A stretch of 64,000 nt of DNA from Pandoraea nosoerga (GCF_902459585.1 NZ_CABPSC010000001.1:496001-560000), one strand, 5' to 3'. Counted from the first letter of the stretch, positions 45,107 through 54,964 are shown. Made by a program: numbers and translations. Notes: a model not told the origin generated them from the sequence alone.

Positions 45107-45138
45107 AAGGGGAGCCCTGCAAGGGGCTCCCCTTTTTT
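45107..45138 (+). terminator. Rho-independent terminator of the porin gene
   Basis: AAGGGGAGCCC / GGGCTCCCCTT stem (11 bp), 6-base loop, followed by a T-run. Confidence 0.93.
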
Positions 45139-45159
45139 GCGGGCAGAGTCGGCGCGCCG

Positions 45160-45525
45160 CTAATTCGATATCGGAATATAGGTGCGCGGCGCGTAGCGTG
45201 CGTCCGGCATCACGACAAGGCGGGCCTCGATGGCGCGCACGCCTTCAATTTTCGCGAACATCGGCATGACGTACACGCTGCCGAATACGCGTTGCACGGT
45301 AGGCTCCGTCCACGGTTCGGCCGCATCGAGCTTCATGCTTCGCAGGCGATCGAGGATGAAGCCCCGGATGTCCTGGTCGGACGGGGTTTCGGTACCGATG
45401 GCGCGCGCGAATTCGTCATGCGCGAACCTTCGGATCAGTGCCACGGTTTCGTCGAGATTTGCCTGCACCGCGAATACCTTGGTCTTTACGTGCGGCTCGT
45501 CGCTCTTCGGCCAGAGCATTCTCAT
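45160..45525 (-). CDS. Uncharacterised 121-residue protein downstream of hsp20 genes
   Basis: No family recognised. The sequence is soluble and mixed alpha/beta (KVFAVQANLDETVALIRRFAHDEFARAIG, then SDQDIRGFILDRLRSMKLD, then RVFGSVYVMPMFAKIEGVRAIEARLVVMPDARYAPRTYIPISN). No signal peptide or membrane segment. The ribosome site is weak. It lies 96 bases after the second Hsp20 gene on the same strand and could be the last gene of the heat-shock transcript. The coding call rests on balanced composition and a clean start and stop. Confidence 0.6.
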   Translation of the reverse strand: MRMLWPKSDEPHVKTKVFAVQANLDETVALIRRFAHDEFARAIGTETPSDQDIRGFILDRLRSMKLDAAEPWTEPTVQRVFGSVYVMPMFAKIEGVRAIEARLVVMPDARYAPRTYIPISN

Positions 45526-45621
45526 GTTGTTCTCGCATGTCGAAAAATGCGCCCGCGGGCATACGCCCGCAGGCGCGAACCGTAGGAATCAACCCGCATC
45601 GAAATTCACGGGCCGCCTGCA

Positions 45622-46029
45622 TCAGGCTGCCTGCACTTCGATCTTGCGCGGGCGCGCTTCCTCGCGACGCGGCACCGTCAGTCTGAGCACGCCATCTCTG
45701 AGCTGCGCCTCGATCTTCGACGTGTCGAAATCGGCGCTCAGCATGAAGGCGCGGGAAAAGCGCGGCTCCTTCAGTTCGGCGTGCTGCAGCCGGAGGTTCT
45801 GCGGCGCGGGGACCATCGCTTCGCCTTCGATGGACAGCGTACCGTCCTGCACGCGGATGTCGAGCTTGTCCTTCGACACGCCGGGCAGATCAGCCCACAG
45901 TGTCACGCCATGCTCGTCTTCCACGATGTCGACGGCCGGGCAGACGGTGAGGTGTCGCGGCTCCTGCGTCGTCGGGCGCGATGGCGCCTGGCCTTGGGAA
46001 GTCGTCGTGAGTTGCGAGTTCGCGTTCAT
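45622..46029 (-). CDS. Hsp20 small heat-shock protein (second of pair)
   Basis: 135 residues with an excellent GAGGAGG ribosome site that lies within the 10-base gap and the end of the preceding hsp20 gene. Alpha-crystallin domain from about 28: CPAVDIVEDEHGVTLWADLPGVSKDKLDIRVQDGTLSIEGEA, ending in LRDGVLRLTVPRRE, the conserved GVL motif. It holds unfolding proteins for ATP-dependent chaperones. It differs enough from its neighbour that the two probably form mixed oligomers or have distinct clients. Confidence 0.94.
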   Translation of the reverse strand: MNANSQLTTTSQGQAPSRPTTQEPRHLTVCPAVDIVEDEHGVTLWADLPGVSKDKLDIRVQDGTLSIEGEAMVPAPQNLRLQHAELKEPRFSRAFMLSADFDTSKIEAQLRDGVLRLTVPRREEARPRKIEVQAA

Positions 46030-46039
46030 GATGTCCTCC

Positions 46040-46477
46040 TCATTGCACGGAAATGGCGCGCGGCCTGGACGACTCGCGCTTGCCGATGCTGATGCTCAGA
46101 CAGCCGTTGGCGTAGCGCGCCTTGACGTCGTTCGGGTCGACGTGGGTCGGCAATTCGATCGCCCGGCGAAAGGTGCCGGTGAATCGCTCCTGTGCGTACG
46201 ATCGCGTATCGCGCGCTTCCTCGCTGGCGCGCCGGCGCTCGCCGGAGATGGTCAGCAGGCCCTTGTCGATGGTCACGTCGAAGGCCTTGGCATCCATGCC
46301 GGGCGCGAAGGCGACGATTTCCACCGAGTCGTCGGTGGTGCCGATATTGATGGGAGGAAAAGCTCCCGGGCGTGAGGACCGAATGCTGGTCGGGAAGCCG
46401 GAAAAGAGGTTCGTCATCTCCCGGTGGAGGCGGTCCAGCTCTCCAAATATCCCATTGCTCAGGTCAAATTCGCTCAT
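46040..46477 (-). CDS. Hsp20 small heat-shock protein (first of pair)
   Basis: 145 residues. N-terminal helical arm FGELDRLHREMTNLFSGFP, then the alpha-crystallin domain INIGTTDDSVEIVAFAPGMDAKAFDVTIDKGLLTISGERR and RYANGCLSISIGKRE in place of the usual GVL. AGGAG nine bases upstream of the ATG. It is the promoter-proximal gene of a two- or three-gene operon, transcribed from a region with a symmetric sigma-32-like -35 element at 46607-46628. Confidence 0.94.
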   Translation of the reverse strand: MSEFDLSNGIFGELDRLHREMTNLFSGFPTSIRSSRPGAFPPINIGTTDDSVEIVAFAPGMDAKAFDVTIDKGLLTISGERRRASEEARDTRSYAQERFTGTFRRAIELPTHVDPNDVKARYANGCLSISIGKRESSRPRAISVQ

Positions 46478-46606
46478 GGTCGCATTCTCCTAATAATTCC
46501 GCCCAATCGATGCGACGGAGTTAATAACGAAAACACGATGACACGCGGTCATCAAACCTTGCGCCAGCAGGCACTGACGGAACATTAAGATAGATCGCTT
46601 CCGCCG

Positions 46607-46641
46607 GATTTCAAGGGGTCTTGAAATCAAAAATGTGCCCC
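46607..46641. promoter_or_regulatory. Back-to-back sigma-32-like promoter elements
   Basis: GATTTCAAG (46607-46615), GGGT, CTTGAAATC (46620-46628): a perfect 9-bp inverted repeat that supplies CTTGAAA, the heat-shock -35 hexamer, on both strands. On the plus strand CCCCTCAAT begins at 46638, 11 bases after CTTGAAA. On the minus strand the reading is CCCCTTGAAA, with a poorer -10. Confidence 0.6.
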
Positions 46642-46681
46642 TCAATTTGACGGCACAGTTGACCACATCCGGAGGTGCACA

Positions 46682-47065
46682 ATGGATTTCGAATGGGATT
46701 GGCTGACAATCGGCGTCCACCGTCTGCGCTTGCGCGCCGAGCGTGGATTTCCCACGGAGGGAATGCGGAAAATGGCCAACGTCATCGCGCTGGCCATCGA
46801 GAACAACATGAGCGCTCGCGCGCGCATCGTCGAAATCGTGTTCTCGCGCGACGGCAGCTTGCGCGTCGACGCCGGGACGACCGTCGACGCCGACGTCAAC
46901 GTGGTGCCGCAGATCTGCGTTGCGCTCGCAACCGTGTTTGCACTGCCGCCTGAAGCCATCCAAATGAACGTCACCGTCGTCACGCAAAGCGAAGTCGATC
47001 TCCACTTCGGCGTCTACGAGCGCATGCTCGCCGAGAAGGTGGGCGCCGTCCCGCCCTTGCACTGA
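46682..47065 (+). CDS. Uncharacterised small protein divergent from hsp20
   Basis: 127 residues with a strong GGAGG ribosome site. No family recognised. It opens MDFEWDWLTIGVHRLRLRAERGFPTEG and continues as an alpha/beta protein (NMSARARIVEIVFSRDGSLRVDAGTTVDADVNVVPQICVALATVFALPPEAIQMNVTVVTQSEVDLHFGVYERMLAEKVG). No signal or membrane segment. Its promoter region is shared with the hsp20 pair through the symmetric CTTGAAA element, so heat induction is a fair inference. The function is unknown. Confidence 0.7.
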   Translation: MDFEWDWLTIGVHRLRLRAERGFPTEGMRKMANVIALAIENNMSARARIVEIVFSRDGSLRVDAGTTVDADVNVVPQICVALATVFALPPEAIQMNVTVVTQSEVDLHFGVYERMLAEKVGAVPPLH

Positions 47066-47157
47066 CGCCGCACGGCGACGCGCCTGCCGTCACCGGCCGC
47101 AACGCGTTGCTCGCCGCATGCAGCCGCCCGGGGCCATCGTCAGGACATCGGGCGAGT

Positions 47158-47241
47158 GGCGAGAAGCACGTCTCGCCGATCTCGTCTGCGGAAAACCATC
47201 AATGAGTCGGGCTGCGAACCTCTCGCCTCCAGCTTGGAGGC
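47158..47241 (+). promoter_or_regulatory. Two hairpins upstream of the DUF1254 genes
   Basis: GGCGAGA-N6-TCTCGCC (47158-47177) and GCCTCCA-GCT-TGGAGGC (47225-47241), both perfect 7-bp stems without T-tracts. They may end the preceding transcript or belong to the leader of the downstream genes. Confidence 0.4.
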
Positions 47242-47340
47242 CAGCGTGACCCCGCGCATGGCAATTGAAACGAACTTTAGGTATTCTGGACACGCCTCGG
47301 TGTTGCGTCGACGTTGAAATCTATTTCTGATGGAGTTCAA

Positions 47341-48744
47341 ATGTCCGTTGCCTTCCTTTTTCGTTCCTGTTCTTTTAGGAACACCTTTTGGGGCTGCAGG
47401 CGATCAGGCACCCTGGCACGCGGCTGGCCAATGCGCCTCGCGTTCGCGGTTGGTGTATTGGTCCTCTCGGCGCCCCGCGCCTTTGCACAGCCCTCTGTGA
47501 ACGAGGCGTCCCTGACCACTGCGTACACTTATTTGCTGGGGCGTGCGCTCGTTGTCCGCCAGGAACAGCACGATTTGGCAGCGGCAACCGGTGTGAAATA
47601 CAACACCATCAAGTACAACCCAAGGGGTTCAGCCGATTTCGTAAATCCCAATCTCGACGTCGCTTACCTGGAAGCGTGGATAGCCGTCGACGACAATTCG
47701 GCAGCAGTGCTTGATATCCCGAAGATCACGGGAAGGTATTACACCGCGCAAATCATTGACGAATGGGGCGAAGTCATCACAAACATTAATGAGCGCACTT
47801 TCCCGTCGAAGCCATATGGAAAATTTGCATTCGTGTCACCGGCAAGCAAGGTAAAGCTGCCTGCAGATGCCTCACCGGTAGTGCTCCACTCGTCCAAGGC
47901 GAAGATGCTCGCGCGGGTGGAACTGAAAGACGACCCTGACGGCGCGATGGCTCTTCAGCGTCAGTTCCGCCTGAGCGTCATCGGCAAGCCGCGCATCTCC
48001 CCGCCGCCAGCCCTCAAGGATTTCTCCAACGCGGACCTCGCGGGTGTGGACATTTTTGACAACGTGAATGCCCTTATCGCCAGTGCTGCGGACGTCTCGC
48101 CGAAAGCCGCGGAGCAACAACAAGCGGCAAGGGACGTGGCTACCCGCGTTCAAACCGATGCCTCGACGCGTGCGGCAGTCGCAAGCCAACTACAGCAGAT
48201 AGTGGTTCCGAAATTTAAAGCGTATGCGGTCAACGACTCGGCCCCGAGCCGGAACCGTTGGACCGGGGGCGGCACCGTCGGTCATTATGGGACCGATTAT
48301 CGACTGCGTGCCGCCGCCAACTATCTCGGAATCTGGGCAAACGTTCCCGATGAAGTGTTGTACTTTATTGGCACGCAGGACGCGAGTGGACGCACGTTCG
48401 ATGGCGGGAAGAACTATGTGATGTCCTTCCCGCCAGACCAGCTTCCATCCTCGGTGGTGGACGGCTATTGGTCCATCATTCTGGTGGGTGTGCCGGACTA
48501 CCGCGTTGTACCGAACGCGCTCAAGCGTTACAACCTGAACAGCTACTCGCCGCTCAAGCATGAAGCGGACGGCTCACTCAAAATTTTCATCGGCCCGGAC
48601 GAGCCATCACCGGAGTATCTGTCCAACTGGTTGCCGTCCGCTCGGGGAAAACCGTTTTCCCTGACGTTCCGTGCCTACGTACCAAAGACCGTGGTCAGAG
48701 AAGGTAAATGGACGCCCGCTCCGGTTACCGAGGTTGGTCTGTAA
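47341..48744 (+). CDS. DUF1254/DUF1214 exported protein, first copy
   Basis: 467 residues from the ATG at 47341 (GGAG five bases upstream). The hydrophobic signal MRLAFAVGVLVLSAPRAFA-Q begins only at residue 31, so either the n-region is long or the real start is the ATG at 47431. The mature part has an N-terminal DUF1254 domain (NPNLDVAYLEAWIAVDDNSAAVLDIPKITGRYYTAQIIDEWGEVITNINERTFP) and a C-terminal DUF1214 domain (TFDGGKNYVMSFPPDQLPSSVVDGYWSIILVGVPDYRVVPNALKRYNLNSYSPL). Such proteins are periplasmic and of unknown function. GC is clearly lower than in the flanking genes, suggesting acquisition. Confidence 0.88.
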   Translation: MSVAFLFRSCSFRNTFWGCRRSGTLARGWPMRLAFAVGVLVLSAPRAFAQPSVNEASLTTAYTYLLGRALVVRQEQHDLAAATGVKYNTIKYNPRGSADFVNPNLDVAYLEAWIAVDDNSAAVLDIPKITGRYYTAQIIDEWGEVITNINERTFPSKPYGKFAFVSPASKVKLPADASPVVLHSSKAKMLARVELKDDPDGAMALQRQFRLSVIGKPRISPPPALKDFSNADLAGVDIFDNVNALIASAADVSPKAAEQQQAARDVATRVQTDASTRAAVASQLQQIVVPKFKAYAVNDSAPSRNRWTGGGTVGHYGTDYRLRAAANYLGIWANVPDEVLYFIGTQDASGRTFDGGKNYVMSFPPDQLPSSVVDGYWSIILVGVPDYRVVPNALKRYNLNSYSPLKHEADGSLKIFIGPDEPSPEYLSNWLPSARGKPFSLTFRAYVPKTVVREGKWTPAPVTEVGL

Positions 48745-48789
48745 CGGCCCGGCCACTCTTTTATGCACGACGCCCCTTGAGTGACTCAA

Positions 48790-50253
48790 ATGAAAGCGTT
48801 GACTGGCCTGTTCGCCACATGTCTTATCGTCTGTAGCGTCGGCGTCGCGGCCGCGCCAATTTCGCTAACGCCGACGCTGGCCGCATCCATGCCCGAGGGA
48901 CCAGCCACCGGAACCCGAATGACGGAGGCCTATGCGAGACAAGTGGCCAGAAACACGTTCTTCTGGGCATGGCCTTTGGTCAACATGGAGAGTCGCAGAC
49001 TTGCGTACTCGCAGATCAAATCGCGCATGTACGTCGGCGCGGCTCCGATGGCGCCGCTCAATGAGCTGACCATGCTGACGGACTATTTCCCGCCGGATGT
49101 TCGTCTCGTTGCCTGCCCTAATCAGGACGTCGTTTATGGGGGAGGATTGCTGGCCCTCGATATTTCGCCCGTCGTTATCCAGGTCCCGGACTTTGGCAAC
49201 CGGTTCTGGGTCTATCAGGTCGTGGATGGGCGAACCGACAGCTTTGCGCAGCTCGGCAAGATGTACAACACCCAACCCGGCTTTTACATGCTGGTGGGGC
49301 CAAACTGGAAAGGCGATGTTCCGCCAGGTATTAGCCGGGTGTTTCGCGCTTCCACCAATATTGGCAACGTGATTCCGCGCGTGTTTATGGACGATACGGC
49401 TGCCGACCGGGCGGCGATTCAGGAGGTTCTTGGCAGCGTCATGATGTATCCGCTGGCGCAGTACGATGGCAAGTTCAAGCACACGGATTGGCGCTCTCTC
49501 AAGCGCGTGCCTTCACAAGACTCGGGGGACAGTGAAACGTCCTGGGTTGTGCCAGAGAAGTTTATCGACGTGCTTCCGGCAGCGCTCGCGGACTCCCCGG
49601 CACTCCCCGGCGAGGAATCCATGTACGCACAAGCGCTCGCCCTGGTCGAGGCGGCCAAGTCAAGCCCGGCGATGCGCAAAGCCATTGATGACGAGCTAAA
49701 GCTTGCAGACGCTCAACTGATCGCGCCGTTATTCGAATTCCGGAATTTCGGCATCCCGCTGCCCAACCACTGGTCCACGACGAACAACAATGCCGCCTTT
49801 GGCGTCGACTACCTCACCCGGACGGCCGTCGCAAAATCGAATATTTTCGTCAACGGTCCTTCGGAGACAAAGTATTTTTACCAGGACTTCGACAGCGACG
49901 GGCAGCGACTGAACGGCGCAAAGGCGTACACAGTCACGTTTCCCAAAGGCGCCACACCGCCGGTGAATGGATTTTGGTCGCTCACGCTTTACAACGAGCA
50001 TCACTTCTTTGTTCCGAACAGCCTCAAGCGATACTCTCTCGGCACAAAAAACCGCGACCTGAAATACAACGACGACGGGTCGTTGACGCTATACGTGCAA
50101 TCGACGCCTCCCGACAGCGCACACGCCGCGAACTGGCTGCCCGCTCCGGCTAGTGGTGATTTTTCCCTGTACATCCGGGCTTATTGGCCGAAGATGGAAA
50201 CCACAACGGGCGCGTGGACCCCGCCCGCCGTAGTACGCCACGAAGTTCGTTAG
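48790..50253 (+). CDS. DUF1254/DUF1214 exported protein, second copy
   Basis: 487 residues from the ATG at 48790; a GTG at 48781 would add three. Signal peptide MKALTGLFATCLIVCSVGVAAA. DUF1254 follows (RNTFFWAWPLVNMESRRLAYSQIKSRMYVGAAPMAPLNELTMLTDYFPPDVRLVACPNQDVVYGGGLLALDISPVVIQVPDFGNRFWVYQVVDGRTDSFAQLG), then DUF1214 (NGAKAYTVTFPKGATPPVNGFWSLTLYNEHHFFVPNSLKRYSLGTKNRDL). It shares domain order with the gene upstream but is strongly diverged. No Shine-Dalgarno sequence; a perfect palindrome TTGAGT-G-ACTCAA (48777-48789) abuts the start. Lower GC than flanking genes. Confidence 0.88.
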   Translation: MKALTGLFATCLIVCSVGVAAAPISLTPTLAASMPEGPATGTRMTEAYARQVARNTFFWAWPLVNMESRRLAYSQIKSRMYVGAAPMAPLNELTMLTDYFPPDVRLVACPNQDVVYGGGLLALDISPVVIQVPDFGNRFWVYQVVDGRTDSFAQLGKMYNTQPGFYMLVGPNWKGDVPPGISRVFRASTNIGNVIPRVFMDDTAADRAAIQEVLGSVMMYPLAQYDGKFKHTDWRSLKRVPSQDSGDSETSWVVPEKFIDVLPAALADSPALPGEESMYAQALALVEAAKSSPAMRKAIDDELKLADAQLIAPLFEFRNFGIPLPNHWSTTNNNAAFGVDYLTRTAVAKSNIFVNGPSETKYFYQDFDSDGQRLNGAKAYTVTFPKGATPPVNGFWSLTLYNEHHFFVPNSLKRYSLGTKNRDLKYNDDGSLTLYVQSTPPDSAHAANWLPAPASGDFSLYIRAYWPKMETTTGAWTPPAVVRHEVR

Positions 50254-50398
50254 TTCCATTGCCGAAGTGGCGTCGAGCTCACAAGGTCATTCCCTGCACG
50301 GATGTGACCGGCGTCATATCTAATACGTCCGGCGCCGCACAGCCACGTGGCGCCTGCGCTGGAGGAAAGGGTAGAGGTGTTTCCGGGAGTTTTTGCGC

Positions 50399-50431
50399 AA
50401 AAAAAAGCCAACGAGCGAAAGCATCGTTGGC
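50399..50431 (-). terminator. Rho-independent terminator of glmS
   Basis: Read on the minus strand: GCCAACGA, 9-base loop, TCGTTGGC, then eight T. It lies 110 bases after the glmS stop. Confidence 0.92.
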
Positions 50432-50540
50432 CTTATCGGGTCGGCTCCCATGGGAGGAGACCCTCATATAGTCAGAACTTTGCGGGTGTTTTGAAGCGCT
50501 TCCATTTGTTTTAGACAGCGAGTCCGAGCAGAATCCCGTG

Positions 50541-52370
50541 TCACTCCACCGTCACCGATTTCGCCAGATTGCGCGGCTTGTCGACATCGGTGCCGCGTGC
50601 GCAGGCGGTGTGATACGCCAGCAGTTGCAGCGGCACCACGTGCAGAATCGGCGAGAGCAGGCCGTAGTGTTCCGGCATACGAATGACGTGGATGCCCTCG
50701 GCACTCGAAATCTCCGTGTCGGCATCCGCGAACACGTATAGCTGACCGCCGCGCGCCCGCACTTCCTGCATGTTCGACTTCAGCTTCTCGACCAGCGCGT
50801 CGCGCGGCGCGACCGTAACCACCGGCATCTGATCGGTCACCAGCGCCAGCGGGCCGTGCTTGAGTTCGCCCGCCGGATATGCCTCGGCGTGGATATACGA
50901 GATTTCCTTGAGCTTGAGCGCACCTTCGAGGGCGATCGGGTAATGCAGACCCCGTCCGAGGAACAGCGCGTTCTCGCGACGGGCGAACTCCTCCGCCCAC
51001 GCAATGATCTGCGGCTCGAGCGCCAGCACGCTGTTGAGCGCTGCCGGCAGGTGACGCAACTGCGTCAGGTAATCGGCCTCTTGCGCTGCAGACAGACGGC
51101 CGCGCAGCTTGGCGAGCGTCAGCGTCAGAAGGAACAGCGCGGTCAGTTGCGTCGTGAAGGCCTTCGTCGACGCCACGCCGATTTCCGTCCCCGCGCGCGT
51201 GAGATAGTGCAGCGCCGTCTGGCGCACCATCGCACTCGTCGCCACGTTGCAAATGGCGAGCGTGTTGGTCATGCCGAGCGACTGCGCATGCTGCAGCGCC
51301 GCCATCGTGTCGGCCGTCTCGCCCGATTGCGAAATGGTGACGACCAGCGCCTTCGGGTTCGGCACGCTGTCGCGATAGCGATACTCGCTCGCCACTTCGA
51401 CCTGCGTAGGGATCTGCGCGAGTGACTCCAGCCAGTACTTCGCCGTCATGCCCGAGTAGTAGCTCGTGCCGCACGCGAGAATCAGAATCGAGTCGATACC
51501 GCTCAGCACGGCTTCGGCCTTATCGCCGAACAACGTGGGGGAAACGCCCTCCACGCCCTCCATCGTGTCGCCGATGGCGCGCGGCTGCTCGAAGATTTCC
51601 TTCTGCATGTAGTGGCGGTACGGGCCAAGCTCCACCGCGCCTGAATACGCCTGCACCGTGCGAACTTCACGCTGCGCGTCCGCATCGTTGCGATCGACGA
51701 TCGTCACGCCGTCGAGCGTCAGCTCGACGACATCGCCCTCCTCCAGGTAGATGAACTGATCGGTGGTGCCGGCCAGCGCCAGGGCGTCGGAAGCGAGGAA
51801 GTTCTCGCCCTCGCCCACCCCGACCACCAGCGGCGAACCCGCGCGTGCGCCCACCACGCGATGCGGCTCCTGCTTGCGGAACACGGCGATGGCATACGCC
51901 CCATGCAGACGTCGCGTGGCCAGCCGCACCGCGCGAAACAGATCGCCGGCCGCGCCGTTCGTGAGGAGGTGATGAATCAGGTGAGCGATCACCTCGGTGT
52001 CGGTCTGCGACACGAATTCGTAACCGAGGCCGCGCAGTTCCTCGCGCAGGCTTTCGTGGTTCTCGATGATGCCGTTGTGCACCAGCGCCACTTCGTCGCG
52101 CGAGAAGATCGGATGCGCGTTGTTCGTGACTGGCGCACCGTGCGTCGCCCACCGGGTGTGGGCAATGCCGGTCTGCCCGGCCAGATGCGTCTGCGTTAGC
52201 TGTTCGTCGAGATCGGCCACGCGCGACACACTGCGCGCGCGCTGCGGCACGCCGTCCTTCAGCACGGCCACGCCACACGAGTCATAGCCGCGGTACTCCA
52301 GACGACGCAGCCCTTCGACCAACACCGGTACTACATTACGTCGCGCCACCGCGCCGACAATGCCGCACAT
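50541..52370 (-). CDS. glmS: Glucosamine-6-phosphate synthase (isomerising)
   Basis: 609 residues, the same length as E. coli GlmS. Makes glucosamine-6-phosphate from fructose-6-phosphate and glutamine, the first step to UDP-GlcNAc. N-terminal glutaminase with nucleophile Cys2 (MCGIVGAV), [17 protein letters not shown] and NGIIEN; two SIS sugar-isomerase domains follow ([67 protein letters not shown]), ending [11 protein letters not shown] with the conserved Lys. AAGGAAAG ribosome site. It follows glmU by 113 bases on the same strand. No glmS ribozyme is visible, as expected for a proteobacterium. Confidence 0.98.
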   Translation of the reverse strand: MCGIVGAVARRNVVPVLVEGLRRLEYRGYDSCGVAVLKDGVPQRARSVSRVADLDEQLTQTHLAGQTGIAHTRWATHGAPVTNNAHPIFSRDEVALVHNGIIENHESLREELRGLGYEFVSQTDTEVIAHLIHHLLTNGAAGDLFRAVRLATRRLHGAYAIAVFRKQEPHRVVGARAGSPLVVGVGEGENFLASDALALAGTTDQFIYLEEGDVVELTLDGVTIVDRNDADAQREVRTVQAYSGAVELGPYRHYMQKEIFEQPRAIGDTMEGVEGVSPTLFGDKAEAVLSGIDSILILACGTSYYSGMTAKYWLESLAQIPTQVEVASEYRYRDSVPNPKALVVTISQSGETADTMAALQHAQSLGMTNTLAICNVATSAMVRQTALHYLTRAGTEIGVASTKAFTTQLTALFLLTLTLAKLRGRLSAAQEADYLTQLRHLPAALNSVLALEPQIIAWAEEFARRENALFLGRGLHYPIALEGALKLKEISYIHAEAYPAGELKHGPLALVTDQMPVVTVAPRDALVEKLKSNMQEVRARGGQLYVFADADTEISSAEGIHVIRMPEHYGLLSPILHVVPLQLLAYHTACARGTDVDKPRNLAKSVTVE

Positions 52371-52483
52371 ATTCGCTTTCCTTTACGCCAGAGGCCCTGG
52401 CTCGATGACTCGGACCCATCCCGATCCGTATTGGATTCGCCGACGCGCGACTCCGCTCGCGCACCGACACATGACTGCGGATT

Positions 52484-53845
52484 TTACCGCTTCTGCTTGC
52501 GCGGGCGGACGTAGCCCTCCTTTGCCACCTGCGTCTTGCCGTTGAGCACGAGTGCGCCTTCGGGCGTGTCCTTCCAGACCGTGGTGCCGGCGGCGATGGT
52601 CGTGCCACGGCGCACGGTCACCGGCGCCACGAGCTGCGTGTCGGAACCGACGAACACGTCGTCCTCGATGACCGTGCGATGCTTGTTCGCGCCATCGTAA
52701 TTGCATGTGATGGTGCCCGCACCGATGTTCACGCGCTCGCCCACGGTCGAGTCACCCACATACGCCAGATGATTGGCCTTCGAGCCCTTGGCGAGCGAGG
52801 CATTCTTCACTTCGACGAAGTTGCCGATATGAACTTCGTCGCCAAGATCGGCGCCGGGGCGCAGCCGCGCATACGGCCCCACGTGCGCGTCGCGGCCGAC
52901 CACCGCGCCGTCCAGATGGCTGAACGCCTCGATGCGGGTGCCCGCGCCAATGGTGCTGTTGCGGATCACGCAGTTCGCGCCGATGAACGCGCCGTCGCCA
53001 ATCGTTACCTTGCCCTCGAATACGCAGTTGACGTCGATGGTGACGTCCGTGCCGCAAGTCATCTCACCGCGCACGTCGAAACGCGCCGGATCGACGAGCG
53101 TGACGCCCGCGGCCAGCAGCGCGCCGGCCGCATTGCGCTGATAGTCGCGCTCGAGCTCGGCGAGCTGCGCCTTGTCGTTCACACCGTTGGGCTCCCACGC
53201 GAAGGCCGGCTGCGTGGTGACGACCGGCACGCCGTCGGCCACGGCGCAGGCGATCACGTCGGTCAGGTAGTACTCGCCCTGCGCGTTCTGATTCTTGAGC
53301 CCGCCGAGCCAGCCCTTGAGCGCGCGCGTGGGCGCCACGAGAATGCCGGTGTTGATTTCGCGAATGGCGCGCTCGGCCTCGTTGGCATCTTTCTGCTCGA
53401 CGATGCGCTGTACGTTGCCCGCGGCGTCGCGCACGATACGGCCATAGCCCGACGGATTCTCCAGATCCACCGTGAGCACGCCCAGCTTGTCGCGGCCGGC
53501 GGCTTCGAGCAGCGCCTGCAGCGTCTCGGCTCGCGTGAGCGGCACGTCGCCGTAGAGCACGAGCGTGGGCGCCGATTCGTCGAGCAGCGGCGCGGCCTGC
53601 TGCACGGCGTGGCCGGTGCCCAGTTGCTGCGCCTGCTCGGCGAACGCAATGCCCTCGCCGGCCACGGCCTCGCGCACGGCGTCCCCGCCATGCCCGATCA
53701 CCACGATGAGCCGCTGCGGGGCAAGCTTGCGCGCCGTGGCGATCACGTGGGACAGGAGCGGTCGGCCAGCGAGCGGCTGCAGCACCTTCGGTAGCTTCGA
53801 GCGCATGCGCTTACCCATACCAGCGGCGAGAATCACAATATTCAT
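52484..53845 (-). CDS. glmU: Bifunctional GlmU (acetyltransferase/uridylyltransferase)
   Basis: 453 residues. Acetylates glucosamine-1-phosphate and joins the product to UTP, giving UDP-GlcNAc for peptidoglycan and LPS. The N-terminal nucleotidyltransferase has [22 protein letters not shown] and YGDVPLT; the C-terminal left-handed beta-helix is seen as hexapeptide repeats ([64 protein letters not shown]) with the acetyltransferase His in [11 protein letters not shown]. It is upstream of glmS on the same strand, a common pairing that coordinates the pathway. Confidence 0.98.
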   Translation of the reverse strand: MNIVILAAGMGKRMRSKLPKVLQPLAGRPLLSHVIATARKLAPQRLIVVIGHGGDAVREAVAGEGIAFAEQAQQLGTGHAVQQAAPLLDESAPTLVLYGDVPLTRAETLQALLEAAGRDKLGVLTVDLENPSGYGRIVRDAAGNVQRIVEQKDANEAERAIREINTGILVAPTRALKGWLGGLKNQNAQGEYYLTDVIACAVADGVPVVTTQPAFAWEPNGVNDKAQLAELERDYQRNAAGALLAAGVTLVDPARFDVRGEMTCGTDVTIDVNCVFEGKVTIGDGAFIGANCVIRNSTIGAGTRIEAFSHLDGAVVGRDAHVGPYARLRPGADLGDEVHIGNFVEVKNASLAKGSKANHLAYVGDSTVGERVNIGAGTITCNYDGANKHRTVIEDDVFVGSDTQLVAPVTVRRGTTIAAGTTVWKDTPEGALVLNGKTQVAKEGYVRPRKQKR

Positions 53846-53950
53846 GGCGTCGTGAGGTTACGAAATCGGGAATGCGGTTGTCGGGATCGGGTAGTCCGGC
53901 GCCTCATGCGGGACTACCCGCGAGTCAGAGTACGTTGAGCGGCCGAGGCA

Positions 53951-53990
53951 AGCTGGAGCGAGTTGGGACAAATTGGGGCAAGTTGGGACG
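53951..53990 (+). repeat. 10-bp tandem repeat, four imperfect copies
   Basis: AGCTGGAGCG, AGTTGGGACA, AATTGGGGCA, AGTTGGGACG in register at 53951-53990, between ttcA and glmU. Confidence 0.75.
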
Positions 53991-54006
53991 AGCCAGCGAC
54001 CGGCGA

Positions 54007-54963
54007 TCAGTCGTCGAACTGCGTGATGCGAATGATGCCCGCATCGTTCTCGTCGCCGCACGGTGCTTCGTCGAATGCGATATCGCCGAGCGGGTCGGGC
54101 TGCCCCGTCGCGCGAAGATTCTTGAAGTCATGGAGGCTCGCGTCCATCAGGTGCGACGGAATCACGTTCGAGAGCGCGCTGAAAATCGACTTGATGCGCC
54201 CCGGATGCTGCTTCTCCCATTGCCGGATGAGCGCCTTCATCTCCGCGCGCTTGAGGTTCGGCTGGCTGCCGCACAGGTTGCACGGGATGATCGGGAACTG
54301 CTTGTATTCGGCGTATCGCTCCAGGTCCGATTCGCGCACGTAGGCGAGCGGGCGGATCACCACGTTCTTGCCGTCGTCCGACTGGAGCTTGGGCGGCATG
54401 CCCTTGAGCTTGCCGCCATAGAACAGGTTCAGGAACACCGTCTCGATGATGTCGTCGCGGTGGTGCCCCAACGCGATCTTGGTCGCGCCGAGCTCGCCCG
54501 CCACGCGATACAGAATGCCGCGGCGCAGCCGCGAGCACAGCGAGCACGTGGTCTTGCCTTCGGGCACCACGCGCTTGACGATCGAGTACGTATCCTGGTT
54601 CTCGATGTGGAACTCCACGCCAATGGAGCGCAGGTAATCGGGCAGCACATGCTCGGGAAAGCCCGGCTGCTTTTGATCGAGGTTGACGGCCACGATCGAG
54701 AAGTCGATCGGCGCGCGCTCGCGCAACTTGAGCAGGATATCGAGCATGGCGTAGCTGTCCTTGCCGCCGGACATGCACACCATGACGCGATCGCCCTGCT
54801 CGATCATGTTGTAGTCGCCGATGGCCTGCCCCGTCAGACGGAACAGGCGCTTTTCCAGCTTGTTGTTCTCGAAAGCGAGCTTCTGCGCCTTCTTCACGCT
54901 GTCGGCAGTGGCATTTCCGGTCGCGGCAAGCGGCGCACCGGTCTCGGGCATGACGGCACTCAT
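54007..54963 (-). CDS. ttcA: tRNA 2-thiocytidine(32) synthetase
   Basis: 318 residues from the ATG at 54963 (AAGGA eight bases before); an ATG at 54972 overlaps folB and has no useful site. PP-loop ATPase motif SGGKDS (65-70), Fe-S/active-site pairs CSLC and CNLC, and [14 protein letters not shown], all typical of TtcA. It thiolates C32 of tRNAs using a [4Fe-4S] cluster. The C-terminal acidic extension ([28 protein letters not shown]) is longer than in E. coli. It follows folB immediately and is probably in the same transcript. Confidence 0.96.
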   Translation of the reverse strand: MSAVMPETGAPLAATGNATADSVKKAQKLAFENNKLEKRLFRLTGQAIGDYNMIEQGDRVMVCMSGGKDSYAMLDILLKLRERAPIDFSIVAVNLDQKQPGFPEHVLPDYLRSIGVEFHIENQDTYSIVKRVVPEGKTTCSLCSRLRRGILYRVAGELGATKIALGHHRDDIIETVFLNLFYGGKLKGMPPKLQSDDGKNVVIRPLAYVRESDLERYAEYKQFPIIPCNLCGSQPNLKRAEMKALIRQWEKQHPGRIKSIFSALSNVIPSHLMDASLHDFKNLRATGQPDPLGDIAFDEAPCGDENDAGIIRITQFDD

Positions 54964-54964
54964 G

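Noticed and set aside
52371-52483. glmS ribozyme between glmU and glmS
   Set aside because: Only 113 bases and no ribozyme core; such ribozymes are mainly in Gram-positive bacteria.
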